From assembly GCA_964017145.1 (NCBI GenBank), contig OZ024843.1, positions 3,800,443-3,864,442 of the forward strand: 64,000 nt of DNA, read 5' to 3'. Every line of letters starts with the position of its first letter. The first letter of the stretch is position 1. A model generated the notes under the pieces. The model ran no database searches and was not told where the DNA came from. It worked only from the letters and a program-made list of their open reading frames with translations. Shown piece after piece: positions 37,301-49,940 of the stretch. Source of the DNA: Agrocybe praecox (lineage: Eukaryota > Basidiomycota > Agaricomycetes > Agaricales > Agrocybaceae). Made by a program: the position numbers and the translations under genes.

Positions 37301-40300
37301 ACGTTTGAAAACTATCTTTATGACCTAGAAAACAACGCACTGCGTATGTATATGTAATCATTTGTTCCTTCTCTATGTGTTAACAATTTCGAGCAGCAGA
37401 AGCCGAACTGGATCGAACTCATAAAGCCAATTCTGTGGTGCATTGGATGCGCACCTTGGCACATCCACTAGGTACCTCTGAACTGGAGCGTTCAGCGGCT
37501 ATTGTCCACACTTGCGACACTTATCTCGTACCTACAATAATTGAAAACCTGATTCCGGGACAGGCTGACCCTTGGCAGGCATTCAACCTGACGTCTCCTT
37601 TCTCGGGTTTCCTGCCCTAGTAAATCATCATATTTCTCACTGAAAACAATCTCACTGATAAAATCTTATTAGTTTTTCATTCCAGCAACTCTACTTAAAT
37701 ACAGGAGCGGAACAAATCATGGAAGAACGCTGCCAGACCGTTCTTACTGATATCCTATTTTCTGGGAACCCTACCTTCACCGCCGTCTCGAGAAATGTCC
37801 ATCTCATAATGCATTGTATCAATGCTGCTCGTCAGGATAAAACGTTGAGCGGTCACATCTGCCTTTTATCGCGTGTCCTAAAGGCGGCCATTACAATCTT
37901 CTCGACGAAAGATGCGAATGCATTGAAAGCAGAAGTTTTCGTTCATTTCAATGTACTCAAGTCAATGTCAACTTCGCCGTCATCTTCTGACGTCCTAGCG
38001 GGTAAGTTCAAGTTCTGAAGCGTGTTAATGGATATTGACATTTGCACAGAAATACAAAATCTTCTGGAGTGCATCAATCCAGCTTCTAGAGATGATCGTG
38101 TCCTCATTTCCGACATCAGCAATTACTGGTTTGATGTGCTCAAGGGTGGTTTGGCTGACATCAGCCCTGACAGGGTAAGTAGCATTGGACTGTTGATGAA
38201 CAAGTTATTCATTTCAATCACAGATTTCGACTGCTTCCTTGTGGATAAAATACCTGCAAGCAGATAGATTGTTTGAACTTCTCGATTCTCTGGTCACCGC
38301 TGCCCAAGCTGCTCAATTGTCTTCGCTACAGATTGCGAATGCCGTTCTCGAGTCATTAAAGTTAATAGGATTTTTGGAATCTTCCGCGGAATCGGCATTG
38401 GTTGAAAGATTTCCCCAGTTGCTTTCTTTACAATCTGCCATGCCCAATTCTGCGCTGCTCGAGGATGTCATCGCTATGGCCGTACAGGCTACCTTACCGA
38501 TAGGTGTTGACGGCTGTCCTTCATCTATAACATCCCTTTCTGTGGAAATCAAGGACATTATCCACAGGTCGGAAACACGTTGGTCACGGCGTATCAGGGC
38601 TATGAAAATTGACCTAGATCTACGTGCGTTCCTCACGCAAAAAACCATGTCCCATTCTACTGTCAAGATTATATCGGGTCTGCTCTATCAGCGATTTTAC
38701 TCCTCCGCTATTCTATCAGACTGGTTAAAGTCTCCTCAATGCCAAGCGCTCGACTCCGAGTACCTCTTGCCAATTCTGCATGCTCTTCTAGATTCTTCTG
38801 ATACCACAGTCCTTGCCTTACCTTTGGATACCTGGCTGCCGTTCATTCCTCTTTGCGTAAAGGCACTTGTTTCTGCCAGTAAGGGACCAGAATTTCGCAA
38901 CCATGCCCGTTTCTGTCTTGCTGGGCTCTTTTCACTGCACCCTCAGGATAATGAAGAACTCTTGTCGTTTTTCAGCAAAGAAGTTCAGGCAGTACCAGAC
39001 AAAAAAGTATCCTTAGATTTGGTTTCTAGTGGGATCGTCATTGGCAGTAAATTGGGATCAAAGGCGAACAGCGCAATCTCGGCCCTAGTTGATAAAGGGA
39101 TCCAACGTTGCATCGATAGCTCTGCTTTGGAACAGGAGACGGCCGATACAAAAACTCTAACGGAAACATTGCGTCAGTACATGCATTTCCTTCAATTCAA
39201 TGCTAGCTAATAAGTATACCAGACATTTTGCTACAACGCGCACCGGTTGCAAAGACTCACCTTGTTGAGACCTTGTTGACGGTCACGATTCAACATCGGA
39301 TTTGGAGCCCGTCCGCCTTGCGCCTTGCTATTACTTGCCTTGCATCATGCCAACTAAAGGTACGTCTCGTTTGTATGCGGTATAGGTTAGATATCTCACA
39401 AAATATTCTAGCCGGTCATTGTCAACCGACATTTACAATCCATTATCCAGCATCCTCACTTCTTCAGAGTGTGCTCCAGTTCATTTTCAGATTCCTCGAA
39501 TCTACGAGAAACTCTGATAGAACTGCTGTATCGATTGTTCAACCTCTATCCAACGAATACCTGTCAAGTCACGCACATCGAACCCTTGATCAAGGTTTAC
39601 CGAGGAACTCTATCCAACTCTGACCTTCGCATTCTTAGTATTTTCCAGCTATTTGAAAGCCAAAAGAAACTCTCAGTAGCCCCTCTTCTAGCAAGGTGGT
39701 CAAGTACTTCTAATACTACGTCTCACACTGCCCTGGAGGCGTTACAGTCACTAGATCCTGTTACTGTCCTTCGAACATCTTTGAGCTTCCCAAGATGGCG
39801 TACTTTGTCAGACCAATCTGAAACCGTGGTAGACGTCGAAGAATATGTTCTATACGATCCTGTCTTCCTTATGCTGCTGTTCAGTCAAATGATGTCGGAC
39901 CAGCCACCATCATCTGCATTTGGTTGGATCGAATTATTTAGGACAAATGTCGTTTCTCTGTTCATACGCGCACTCTCATCCAAAAATGGACATATCCGAG
40001 ACCTTGCACTGTGTCAAATCATAGCACTATGGAAACAGATGGAGGTAAGATCATCACAAGTTGTTGTATCTGTGGAAATTTCTTAACCAGCTTCATACCG
40101 ATTTAGACAGCAGACCTCCAAGAACGCCCACATGTGTTGTATATCCTCAACCTTCTCAAAGACCTACTTCCTCCACCCATTCCGACCAATGCAACTGCAA
40201 ATATCGGCTTGCCCCCACGTTTACCCACCTACACAACTTTATTACTGATGCATTCACTTCGTGCCGTTTTTAACCCATCCAACTTCATTTACCCTATTAC

Positions 40301-41340
40301 GGCCCCCTTCTTGCTACAACGTCCATCCCTCGATATCTCGGACGTGCCCATGCTGTACGGGCTCCTGTATAGCAGTGCCGACGACAGCTGGAAGAAGGAG
40401 CGCACCTGGATTATCAAGTTCCTGGCTGATGGGATGGTCAGCTCCGAAGATTGGAGGATATTGAAACGGAGACATACATGGGACCTCCTCGCAAGTCTTT
40501 TCCAAAGTTCAACAACAGCCGAAGATGCTCCTCTCAGGGCAGCGATTTTAGAGGTGTGTAATCTCGATTTTGCTCAAATTCGTTCAATCGTACTCAAAAA
40601 ATATCCTAGGTTCTTGCAAATCTCACCTGCAATGCTCAAGCCACTACATCATTAATACTGAAATCGGCTCTTTTGCCGTGGATAGAGATGCAAATTCTTA
40701 ACCCAGGGGCGAGAGCTTTGGGGCGAGAATGGATCAATATTCTTGAAAATATCCTTGTTATCGTTAATGCATCGAAGATCGAAACTTCGACTAATGGCGA
40801 ATGGCGGGTGATAATTTGCAGATGCCTTAAATACTTATTGGATGAGAAATACTGTCAGTATTTATTTTTTCTCTGGGCTCAACCAGAAGCACTGACAAAT
40901 TCTTTCTAGCTACGAATGCGGATGCAAGCTTCCCATATGCAGTGCCCGTTATTCTTCGCCTCTCACTGCTGCAGGGTCCTGTGCTCGATGACCTGCCTGC
41001 CCTTCTCGATATCGCGGTCAGTCATCTGGAGAACTTGGAAGCCAAGGTTCACTTGGATGCATCATCCTCCATGCTCGGGCAACGCAAGACCTTTATGCGT
41101 ACTCCTCCACACTATTCTCTCACCATCCATCAACCGATATCTGTGGATGACTCGAACTTATTGCAATACTTCCAATACCTCCTAGAGTTGCTCTGGAGAG
41201 CCACTATGGCGGTACCGAGAAAATGCGATGCATGGGACAAATTGACTGTACGTGTATTGGCGCTAGGAGGCTATTTCGCGAAAGGGATGGATAATGTCGC
41301 CGAATGGGCAAGGGGAGAAGTTATTCGAAATTTGGCGTAG
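34391..41340 (+). CDS. URB1: Nucleolar pre-ribosomal-associated protein 1 (URB1/NPA1)
   Basis: A very large nucleolar protein needed for early 60S subunit assembly. The start MSMKNTSEPPKKRPRIETPK carries a basic nuclear-type segment, followed by the conserved URB1 N-terminal domain (ALTSLRNQLAVKP, SPQDERLNLVKQWLESSPGA). Long helical-repeat stretches without sharp motifs follow. The family's C-terminal domain is recognisable at about 40380-40500 as WIIKFLADGMVSSEDWRILK and KRRHTWDLLASLF. The gene is about 7 kb with many 45-60 bp introns; the last exons end EWARGEVIRNLA before TAG at 41338-41340. I followed the frame through the main exons and saw no disabling change, but not every intron edge was resolved. 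Confidence 0.9.
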
Positions 41341-41808
41341 ATTTTTGTTTGCCTATCGTCTGGGTTGTATATAAAAGTATCCATGTATAAATGACCCAAT
41401 CATCATTAAATATCCAAAACTCCGAAGGAGGCAATGGAAAGTTATAATCACCCATCATCGATATTTAGCGCAAGCATGAACTTGGAAGTCGACTTTAGGC
41501 ACGGGGAGAGCCAGAGTCTGATCCCAAACCCGTCTGTATGTCCTTATGAAATTGAATTCTCTCCAGATTCCACCAAACGTTTAAACCCCTTCTTAGCAAC
41601 TTTTTATACTGCTCTCACAGCAGGCTATGCATCTATGATCTAAAAGAAACTGCATTTGCCTTGGATTCGATTCGTGTTTGAAAATATGGTGTGCGGGTAG
41701 ATTCAATACCATTGGAATCCGAAAACGGGTATGCTGCTCGTGAAATATTTTGAGTTTTGAAGTTTTTGGATTTGACGCGATCTAGTTCGTCCTTACGGCG
41801 TGTGTCGG
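41341..41808. other. Convergent 3' region between URB1 and RSA3
   Basis: 468 bp with only a short open frame (41434-41643) lacking features. Probably 3' untranslated sequence of the two ribosome-biogenesis genes. Confidence 0.5.
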
Positions 41809-42474
41809 TTAATTCAAGACGACGTCCATTTCGTCCGACGTGAATGTTTCCGCTCCAGAAGCCAACGAGTCAATCAGCAGAGCCAGCTTGGAAGTGCCGA
41901 GATTGGGTTCCTAGAATATCAATCATGCTCGGTCAATTAAAATTCAAAGCAGCTATCGGAAAAAGAAAAGAAAAACCTTCCGAATCTCTTCAAGATCATC
42001 GCTGAACCCATCAGCGACAGACGACATCCAGAATTGACGGAATTTATCCGCCATATCCTGTTCTTTTTGTGCGGGATTTTCCTCGGTCCCATTTTCCTTT
42101 GAAGGCAAGAAAGAAGGTATAGCTGCCGGTGGTGGAGACGGCGATGGTGAATACTGTCGAGGAGCCTGAGCACCACTAGTTTTCTCCTGTTGCCTTCCTC
42201 TGAGAGCGTTAGCGTTAGCCTTCTTTTCTATTTCGTCATCCGAGGAACTCGAGTCTGAGGACGAATCTGAGGATTCTGATGACGAAGAATCGCTATCTGC
42301 TGCAGGTGGTTTTGCAGTGGATGCAACAACTTTCACGACTGGTGCGGCGCCCTCGTCATCGCTGCTCGAATCTGACGACGACGACGACGAATCGGAGGAG
42401 GATGCTGCTCTTCTTTTTCTTTTCCTGTTGCGTTTTCGTTGTGCGGGAGGTTTTCCTGCTGCTGTGGGCGGCAT
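41809..42474 (-). CDS. RSA3: Ribosome assembly protein 3 (RSA3-like)
   Basis: A small nucleolar 60S-assembly factor of about 190 aa in two exons. The start MPPTAAGKPPAQRKRNRKRK is strongly basic and nuclear-type. A long Ser/Asp-rich acidic region follows (SSSSSSDSSSDDEGAAP and a second block), then a Pro-rich linker. The conserved C-terminal RSA3 domain begins DKFRQFWMSSVADGFSDDLE and, after one intron, continues EPNLGTSKLALLIDSLASGA, ending DVVLN with TAA at 41809-41811. The ATG at 42474 is the first in frame. It sits tail-to-tail with URB1, another 60S assembly gene. The low-complexity acidic region gives long antisense frames that are not genes. Confidence 0.9.
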
Positions 42475-43487
42475 TTTCTGCAATGCGTTTTTCAAAGACA
42501 AAACAGGCCTGGCGGATCTTTCGCAAAATAATTCACGTGACGCAATTAACGCGAGCTGAGCGCGTCGCGTCGGCCTGTGGCCTGTTTTCTATTTCAAACC
42601 ACTTCCTTGCTTATATATGTGCTTAGGCGCTAATTGAAATTGAACGTCATAACCGTTAATATCATTCTTGAGTTAGGTTCTCTAAAACCAGTCATTTACC
42701 GTCTAAAATGTAAGTCCTAAAAATTGGTTATCATACTTATTATGTCAATTATTGGTCAATTATGTTCAGTACCTTGTCAGAATCCAAACAGAATCAAGAT
42801 ACCCAGGACCGGACTATGCATAGTTTTTCCAACAGAAACAAACCCCTGCGACCCATGTTAACTGCTGCTATGATCGAGGAGATAAATTTGATATGTGACA
42901 GCGCTTACTCTGTTCACCACTTCTTTCGGTATTGAACTGACAGTATATAGCTGTTTGATACTCTGAAAAAAAAAAAATCGCCACCTGGTACACTGCGCGA
43001 TGGAGTCTACCAACTGATACTGGCGGTCAACGTTTCAACAGTGAGCTGGTGAATATTGATGCTGCCAATGTGCCTGCGAACAGAGCAGATAAATATGACA
43101 GCATTCCCCTCTTTGCATTGGTACATTCCCTGACGTTCTAATATCTTCACCACTGTCAGGTGGAAATTTTAATTGTTTTCCGTTAGAGACACGTGGATGA
43201 CGTTAGGGTAGGTATGGTTGTACTCCGGATCCCGAAGATTTGATATTCGACGATGCTTTCCTCACATTTTGAAACCGTCTTGGACTCTGAAGACTTTGAA
43301 AAGAGCCGGAAATGGACTAGGAGTCCGTTGGAGATGCATGGGAATCCAGGGAATAAATGAAAGCAGTTATTTGACTATGACCTTTCTGGTGATGTTTAGG
43401 TTTGGAACGGCTCAAATTGCTCCGGAGACTATCCGGAGTCTGCTCTTCGCAGGTTGTCCCCTATCTTTCCCGACAAAAGTCTTCAAA
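42475..43487. other. Intergenic region between RSA3 and the alpha/beta hydrolase gene
   Basis: About 1 kb containing both promoters. An in-frame extension upstream of 43488 (from 43218) has no family similarity and is left out. A possible 5' untranslated exon cannot be excluded. Confidence 0.45.
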
Positions 43488-44809
43488 ATGCTCTCGGAAT
43501 CGTATATTCTTCCACCATCGCCAGAGTATCCGCTGTCCATTGCCGCTAAGCGGTATTGGCTACCAGAGTTTGAGGGAAATGCCACCAATCCATCAGCACA
43601 GACCCTTATTCTGCTACACTCGACGAGTTTCCACAAGGAGACTTGGGAACCGACCTTGGAAGATCTGTTCCAAGTTGCTTCTCGACACGGAAGCAAAATC
43701 CTCATACGGGAAGCCTGGTCAATTGACTGTCCCAATCACGGGGAGTCGGGGCATTTGAACCACCGAGCCTTGTCTGAATCGGAGTTTGCCAAATGTACGT
43801 ACATACAATTCGGCTTGTCGGACGCCTTTTCTTAAGTTTTCTATAGTTTCTTGCGAGAAATATGCTCAGGCAGCCCATCACTTCCTTTTCACCGGCCCAA
43901 CCGACTTTAGAAGTCGTAATTTGGTTGGGATAGGGCATTCTTTAGGCGCCAATGCAATGTACGCTCCAAGATAAAAACTTTGATCAATAAGCTTATGATC
44001 ATCTAGGCTTATACTGCAAGAGTTTAAACCTGATCTTCCGTTCTCGTTTTTGGTCATTGTGGAACCCATGGTCAGCCCTAATGGGCAAGAACAATTGGAG
44101 CCTCTTCGGAGGACTTTGACTAAGAGAGCGAGCAAACGTCGAGAGCATTGGGACAGTCAATCGCAATTTAGGCAAGAATTAAGCGCCCCAAATCGGCACG
44201 CGGCGAAATGGGATTCTCGGGTTTTGGATTCCTTCGTAGTGCGCTGATTTATACTATCATCGGAATTATATGATCATAATTAAGTTGATCCTAGGAACAT
44301 GCGCTCTACTGGAAATCAGAAATAACGCAATTTGCCCTGGCCTGCAAACCTGACCAGGAAGTCGTCAGTGCTCCAATCCTCATTGATGACTAAATTTAAC
44401 CTGGAAAATAGGCTATGTACCGTGATGATATAGAGGGCCCGACGAAACCCGTTCAAGTTATTGACAGAATTTCTCACTCAATTCCAATCCACCTTATTCT
44501 TGGTGGGGTACATGATCTTATGTATGTGCTTTGGCTTTGCTTCTGCGGTTTATCCCATCTCATGGCTCTTACTGACATCAGACCTCCCGACATCCACCCG
44601 GATTTAGTCGACCCAAATTCTGGTCGTCAGTTCGCTTCATTAGTCACTGTGAAAGATGTTGGACATCTGGTAAGGCTGTCTGTTTACGTGTCTGTCAGCT
44701 TCTCAACTCTTGTACATAGATACCACAAGAAGCCCCGACGAGGCTGGCTCAAGAACTGTATAATGCTCTATCGTCGGACAAGAATACACCACCCTCATCC
44801 CGTCTTTGA
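43488..44809 (+). CDS. Alpha/beta-hydrolase with peroxisomal (SRL) C-terminus, MpaH-like
   Basis: An alpha/beta-hydrolase-fold protein of about 330 aa. It begins MLSESYILPPSPEYPLSIAA, then TLILLHSTSFHKETWEPTLE (oxyanion region), DCPNHGESG, the nucleophile elbow GIGHSLGANAM with the catalytic Ser, and VKDVGHL with the probable catalytic His. Splicing removes what look like stop codons: introns follow GCAAT, FVV, QEV, HDL and GHL, each with good GT...AG ends. The final exon reads IPQEAPTRLAQELYNALSSD and ends PSSRL before TGA at 44807-44809. SRL is a type-1 peroxisomal targeting signal. This layout matches the MpaH/AKT2-like family of peroxisomal acyl-CoA or ester hydrolases. It lies between housekeeping genes, so a link to the cluster is uncertain. 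Confidence 0.85.
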
Positions 44810-45004
44810 TAATCACCCTTTGGGTTGCGCAACACCTGCTTATATACCCTCTTTTGTTTTGATCATTTTGAATACTGGACGCCTCCTAGATTAACACAAA
44901 TTCGAATGATTATTTTTTTAAAAACAATAAAGACATTAACGTTGGAGGTTTGTAGTAAGGAGCAAAGTCGGTCCACTGTAAGATATACACAAGATGAGGA
45001 AGAA

Positions 45005-46940
45005 TCACGAAGTGGTATTTTCGTTCCCATCTAGACTTTCCATAAGAGCACGATACGCCGCCTTCATGACCAACGCATATTCTTTGTGCTTGATGAAGAC
45101 AGACATGTAATCTTCACTGAAAAACTCGTGGATAAGACTTGAATATTCGCTCGGGTTAGCCTTTCGGCATTCTGCGTAGAGCGATTTCATCAACATTCAC
45201 CATCTCCAAGTTTCATTTCCATGAAAGAAAAGGGAAAGTACTGACTATATGGCTCATTTTTAGAGTAAAATCTGACGAAATCGATAGGATTCTTTTCTTT
45301 CATTCCAAAATTCCGGGATGAGAAATTGACAATGATATCGGTAGTCTTGAGTTTATCCAGATCAGGCGCGTCGACTGAAGGTGGAAGTAGCAAGGTTTTG
45401 CGATGGTAATGATACGCTCCGCAGTGACGTTTTCACGGTAGAAATCCCTTGTAGTCCATTTGATAATCTTGGATCCTACTTCCTTGTATAAATTCCTCTT
45501 GGGGATGCGAGCGAAGATCGCTCGAGCTTCTGCGAGTTCCTATGCCAGTCGGAGTTCTCAGAAAATAGATAATGAGTGTATAATCATTAGGCGGGCTTAC
45601 AGGGTCTTTTGAATGTTGGATATGGCTTCTAATGCAGTCCGTGAGTCCGAGATATTCCTCTGAGTTAAAGACAGATTCCGCAAGATGCAGGTGAGGTTGC
45701 GCAGCCAGAAGTGCGTCAATTATCATGTATTCGATGGCTTTAGCTGTGATAATTTAGCGACAATACCTAGCAAAAATGTGCGTAGAGGTACATACTGGTC
45801 TTGTGATTGTAGACTTTGCTATGCATATTGTAACGGTCGGAGAAGAAGTCGTAGATTGTTCTTGCCTCTTTGATATCGTAGCATATTTGCCCGTCAATGA
45901 CACGAGCAGTACGGAATAGTCTGGCGAGGGAGTGTCCACCAGGCATACCCACCATGCGACAATCGCGAGGAATATAATCAAATCTATGCTTTTCTTGTGG
46001 GCATAGCCATAACAGCGAGCTAGAAATAAATAATGCTCACTTGTCAACGTCAAGGCCATTTCTTTTATTCGCGACAATGTCGAATAAGAAGCTTTTTTCG
46101 TTAGGCCTATTCGAGATATTAAAACAGAGGAAGTTTCAGGCAACATAAAAAATACAACGCACGTCCGAGAAGCGTCCCCAGCAATAAGGGCCTTCACAAA
46201 TTCCTGATCTTCAAGGGGCATTTGGATACCATTGTCTTTGATAAGATAGTCGAACATCGTCTCTGAGCCTACTTCGTGTGTCCAAGTCGTACCCGGTCTG
46301 TTTGAATGTCAGTTGGTTTCGGATGAACACAATTACCTTTCGCACTCACATAGCTTTGGGCATGAACAAGTTATCCCATGCGTGGCTCCAAGGACCATGT
46401 CCAAGGTCATGACAAAGACCTGCAATCTCGACAAGAGCAACTTCACGCGCAGTTATCTCCAAGTCAGGTTGTGCACTGCGCAGATGATCTGCCATTTTCC
46501 TAGCAAGAAGCGCGACGCCTTGGAAAATTGTTAGTCTTGGCATTCAAAACTCAAAATATACGGTCTGTGTACATACCCAAAGAGTGCTCAAAGCGTGTAT
46601 GCGTCGCGTTTGGCCAGACATGACTGGTAGTCCCCAATTGCTTTATTTCGCGCAGTCGTTGAAATTGAGGTCTGTAAAAGTCTCAGCGTGGCGGTCGCAT
46701 AGAAAACACGAGAAAACACGCGCGTATCGATTATTTCTGCCAGCCGAGGATATATAGGTACTGCAAAAAGGAGCGAAAAGGATGAAAAACGCGTCGGTAA
46801 GTCGTGGAAAGCACTCACTGTCGTCTCCGTATTGAGGATCACTAATCAATCGAGAAACCATTGATTCCGTGTACAGGTAGACACAGGGAGAACCACTCGC
46901 TTCCGAGTCGTCCTGCTTGAAAAAAGTTGATATTGCCATG
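45005..46940 (-). pseudogene. SAMHD1-like HD-domain dNTPase, diverged tandem copy with apparent frameshift
   Basis: Tandem paralogue of 47440-49624. It begins near MAISTFFKQDDSEASGSPC, then [38 protein letters not shown], and the HD motif [37 protein letters not shown] and RFDYIPRDCRM follow (the intact copy has FDYIHRD, so His is Pro here). The end is EYALVMKAAYRALMESL before TGA at 45005-45007. In the C-terminal third the frame changes by one base at about 45390-45400, between VTAERIITIAK and LLLPPSVDAP. A 41-nt GTATCA...TTCAG segment could be spliced to restore the frame, but it is unusually short and removes residues conserved in the paralogue. I therefore call it a probable pseudogene or diverging copy; a sequencing error is also possible. 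Confidence 0.7.
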
Positions 46941-47439
46941 CTGCAACTTTTCTGAAAGGGGCTCGAAATGGTATGGTTTTGGTCGTTGTCGTAAGTCAAA
47001 GCCACCCTGAGTCCTGATCGTCGGTTCGGAGCCAAAATTGTGCGGCACGAAAACTGGTCTGTCCGACAAACTACATTCCATTTTCAACGACAATGACTTT
47101 GCAAGTTGCAAAATGCAAAAGCAGATGCATGGATAGGTGAGAGTTCCGAAAGCGCTTAGAATGTGGAACTGATTCGAATGACAAATACCTTGCAAGTTTC
47201 ATCCCAGAGACTACTAAGATGAGATAACAAATATATGCATTGATTGTAAATAATTATATAATGTCCTGGGGTAAATGCGAATTATATTACTTATGTAAAG
47301 TAATTCTGGTGGGTAGCATCTGTTTCCGTATATACACACATTGAGCTATTGCTACAGAGAGTACAAGATTGGTGGAAATGGAAGATGGAAGATGATATAG
47401 GATGTAGGCAATTGAGAAAAACATGAGGTATATGTCCTA
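46941..47439. other. Intergenic region between the two SAMHD1-like genes
   Basis: About 500 bp: promoter of the left copy and 3' flank of the right copy. A frame upstream of 46940 has no family residues. Confidence 0.5.
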
Positions 47440-49624
47440 TTACTTGCGCTTCTTGATGGCAACAATGGGCGTAGTATTTGAAGAAGCTTCGTCTCTCGAT
47501 CTCTTCCTTTTGTTCGCCTTCCTCGCGGTCTGACTAGGACTAGTTGGAGCAAAAGAAGGAGAAACGGTGGTGAAGGCGTTGTCCGAGAAGGGGGTGGCAA
47601 ATGACTTGCCGTCCACTGCAGGGAAGGAAATGCTCGTAGCCCGAGAATGAGGTTTCGGAGTGGTAGGAGGCTCAGATGCAGGGGGTGTAGGAGCCATGGG
47701 ATCCGTTGGAGCTGTAACCGTTATGGGTTCACCGGAGGACGTTTTCAACCTGTCTTCAAGGGTATGAAGTACGTCCCTGTAACCTGCCTGAACGAGGCCA
47801 TAATATCTTTCCTTCCTAGCATAGACGCGGAGGACGCCTTCAGCGAAATGGGCAGGTACCAGATTGGAATAAACCCCTGGTGAGGCGTTGATACCTCCTT
47901 CATAACCGTGCATCAGCCATTTAAATTAATGTCAAAGGGGAAACACTTACTGTTCGGACGCCGTTTTGAATAGAATTTTACTTTATCGACAGGGTTACTG
48001 TCTTGCATTCCATAGTGCATCACAGAGACATCGACCTCTATGTCACGTTCTTCAAGAGGCTCTTCATCTAAGATTGACACCGTAGACGATGATTCGGACC
48101 TTTCCAGTCGTGGAGAAGAGATATCAAGAGTTTCTGCCGATTGCCTTTTCAACAATGCTTGCATTATGTGTCTGGGTGTTACTTCGGCTTTGAAAGTCTG
48201 AATCATTGGCCAATCAACGACTTTGTAATCGACACATCTGTAGAGTTTCCTCGTTCTTATGCGATCAATAATTGCACGGGCGTCTTCCAATTCCTGTGTC
48301 TATGTTTAAATAAAGTTGGCATCCTAAGAAACGTTGAATACGTACAGGCTCCGTGGACGCCTCGATGGTTTCCAAAATATTGTCCGTCAGATATAGGAAT
48401 TTCCTCGGGTCCCATATGCGATCTGAAATCTTCAGGAAAGGATCTGCCGCCTTCAAAGCATCAATGATCATGTATTCTATTGCCTTCGCTGTAGGAGAAT
48501 GTGAGTGAGAAATGAAGAGGATGTTTAATGAGCTGAGTACCTGTTTTGTGACTGTAAAATGTCTTGTGAAGTTTGAAGCGGGCAACGCATATATCGTATA
48601 TGTGGTTTGCATCTTTGATATCGTAGCATATTTGGTTATCAAGCACACGGGCTGAATTGACAAGGCTATGTATATGATTAGAAGCAAAATAAACCCAGCG
48701 GGAAAGTATATTTACCGTTCAAGAGACAAGTGAATAGGTTCACCGATCATGTGGGAGTCTCTGTGTATATAGTCGAACTTGTCCACATCCAGCCCATTGC
48801 GCGTGTTCGCCACGATGTCAAACAGGAATAGTTTCTCGTCCGGCCTATTAACGAATTAGCTATTTGAAGTGCATAACAATAGATTACCTACGTTCTCGAG
48901 TGTTCACCGGCGATCAATGCCTTGACAAATTTCTGGTCTTTCTCGGATATATCGATGGAATTGTCTTTAATGAGGGAGTCAAGCATCATTTCTGAGCCAT
49001 CTTCATGCCGCCATTTTCTCCCTTTACTAAAAGGAAATGAATGACGCGTTGGGAAACGTATGCGCCACTTACATGACAGCTGGAATGAATAGCCCATCCC
49101 ACACATGACTCCAAGGACCATGCCCTAGATCATGACATAGGCCCGCTATTTCGACACAATCCACATCGCGGTCGGTGATGTTCAGGTAGGGCTGACTCGT
49201 TTGTAAATGAGTGGCCATGAGCCTGGCAAGATGCGCAACACCTGCGACTTCAGTTTGTGAATCGTCCAAGCCCTAGTGGCGCGGAGTGCCTACCTAGGCA
49301 ATGCTCGAATCGAGTATGGCAAGCACTAGGCCAGACATAAGACGTTGTTCCGAGCTGCTTGATGTTTCGTAGTCTCTGAAATTGTTTCCTAGGCTCTTTG
49401 ATTAGACAAGAAACACGCCTGAGAGAAATACCACCTACGAGTCTATGAACTTTGCAAGCGATTCAGATACGGGGACTTGTTTGAACATAAGAAAGCGAAA
49501 TTGCGAGCAGAATATAGTCCAACATACTATAATTATGGATAGGATCCTTGATATGTCGAATGGAACTCCTTGGGGTTGCCCCTGCTTCGAAATCCGATTC
49601 GTCGTCGTAAATATCTTGATCCAT
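47440..49624 (-). CDS. SAMHD1-like deoxynucleoside triphosphate triphosphohydrolase
   Basis: HD-domain phosphohydrolase that would cleave dNTPs to nucleosides and triphosphate, keeping dNTP pools low. The start [15 protein letters not shown] leads into [11 protein letters not shown], the family's allosteric/N-terminal motif. Then [29 protein letters not shown], the HD motif [37 protein letters not shown] and [11 protein letters not shown] with the last metal-site Asp. The C-terminal lobe carries [20 protein letters not shown] and [14 protein letters not shown] fungal-specific Pro/Ser-rich tail ends in a basic cluster [12 protein letters not shown] and AIKKRK, likely nuclear import signals. 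About nine introns. It is divergent from the MGMT gene by 316 bp. Confidence 0.9.
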
Positions 49625-49940
49625 AGTGGCGGGAGAGAGGAAACTGAAAGAAGATCTTGGTAAGTTGGAAACAAGTTGGAAAACAAAGAAGGCTTGGGCC
49701 TCTCCGAGAGTCCGAGTCCCGACTCAGGGGCGTTGTTTGGATGTTTCGTGCGTAGTAAACAAAGCCCTTAGCCGCCGACATCACATGATTCGTTCTTGCG
49801 TTCCCCAGGGGCCAGGACCCTTGAACAACTTGCTAAAATGCTCTTCATCCAAGGACCAACTGATCCGCTTGAAGCCTAGTACCTGCGGACTGCCACCATC
49901 TTGAATTCATTCCACTTCCTGCTTTTCTATCTATCGGATA
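49625..49940. promoter_or_regulatory. Bidirectional promoter of SAMHD1-like and MGMT genes
   Basis: A 316-bp interval between the ATG at 49624 (-) and the ATG at 49941 (+). No TATA box or named site was recognised. Both products act in DNA maintenance (dNTP pools and alkylation repair), so shared control is plausible but inferred. Confidence 0.5.

Noticed and set aside
41953..42626. Long frames on both strands over the Ser/Asp-rich region
   Set aside because: Only the - strand frame continues into the conserved RSA3 domain; the others are low-complexity shadows.
43900..44420. Apparent stop codons that made the alpha/beta hydrolase look like a pseudogene
   Set aside because: All fall within short introns with good splice ends; the spliced frame stays open to SRL.
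46600..46940. Upstream extension of the left SAMHD1-like gene to about 47035 or 47195
   Set aside because: The added residues have no match in the intact paralogue, so the ATG at 46940 is preferred.
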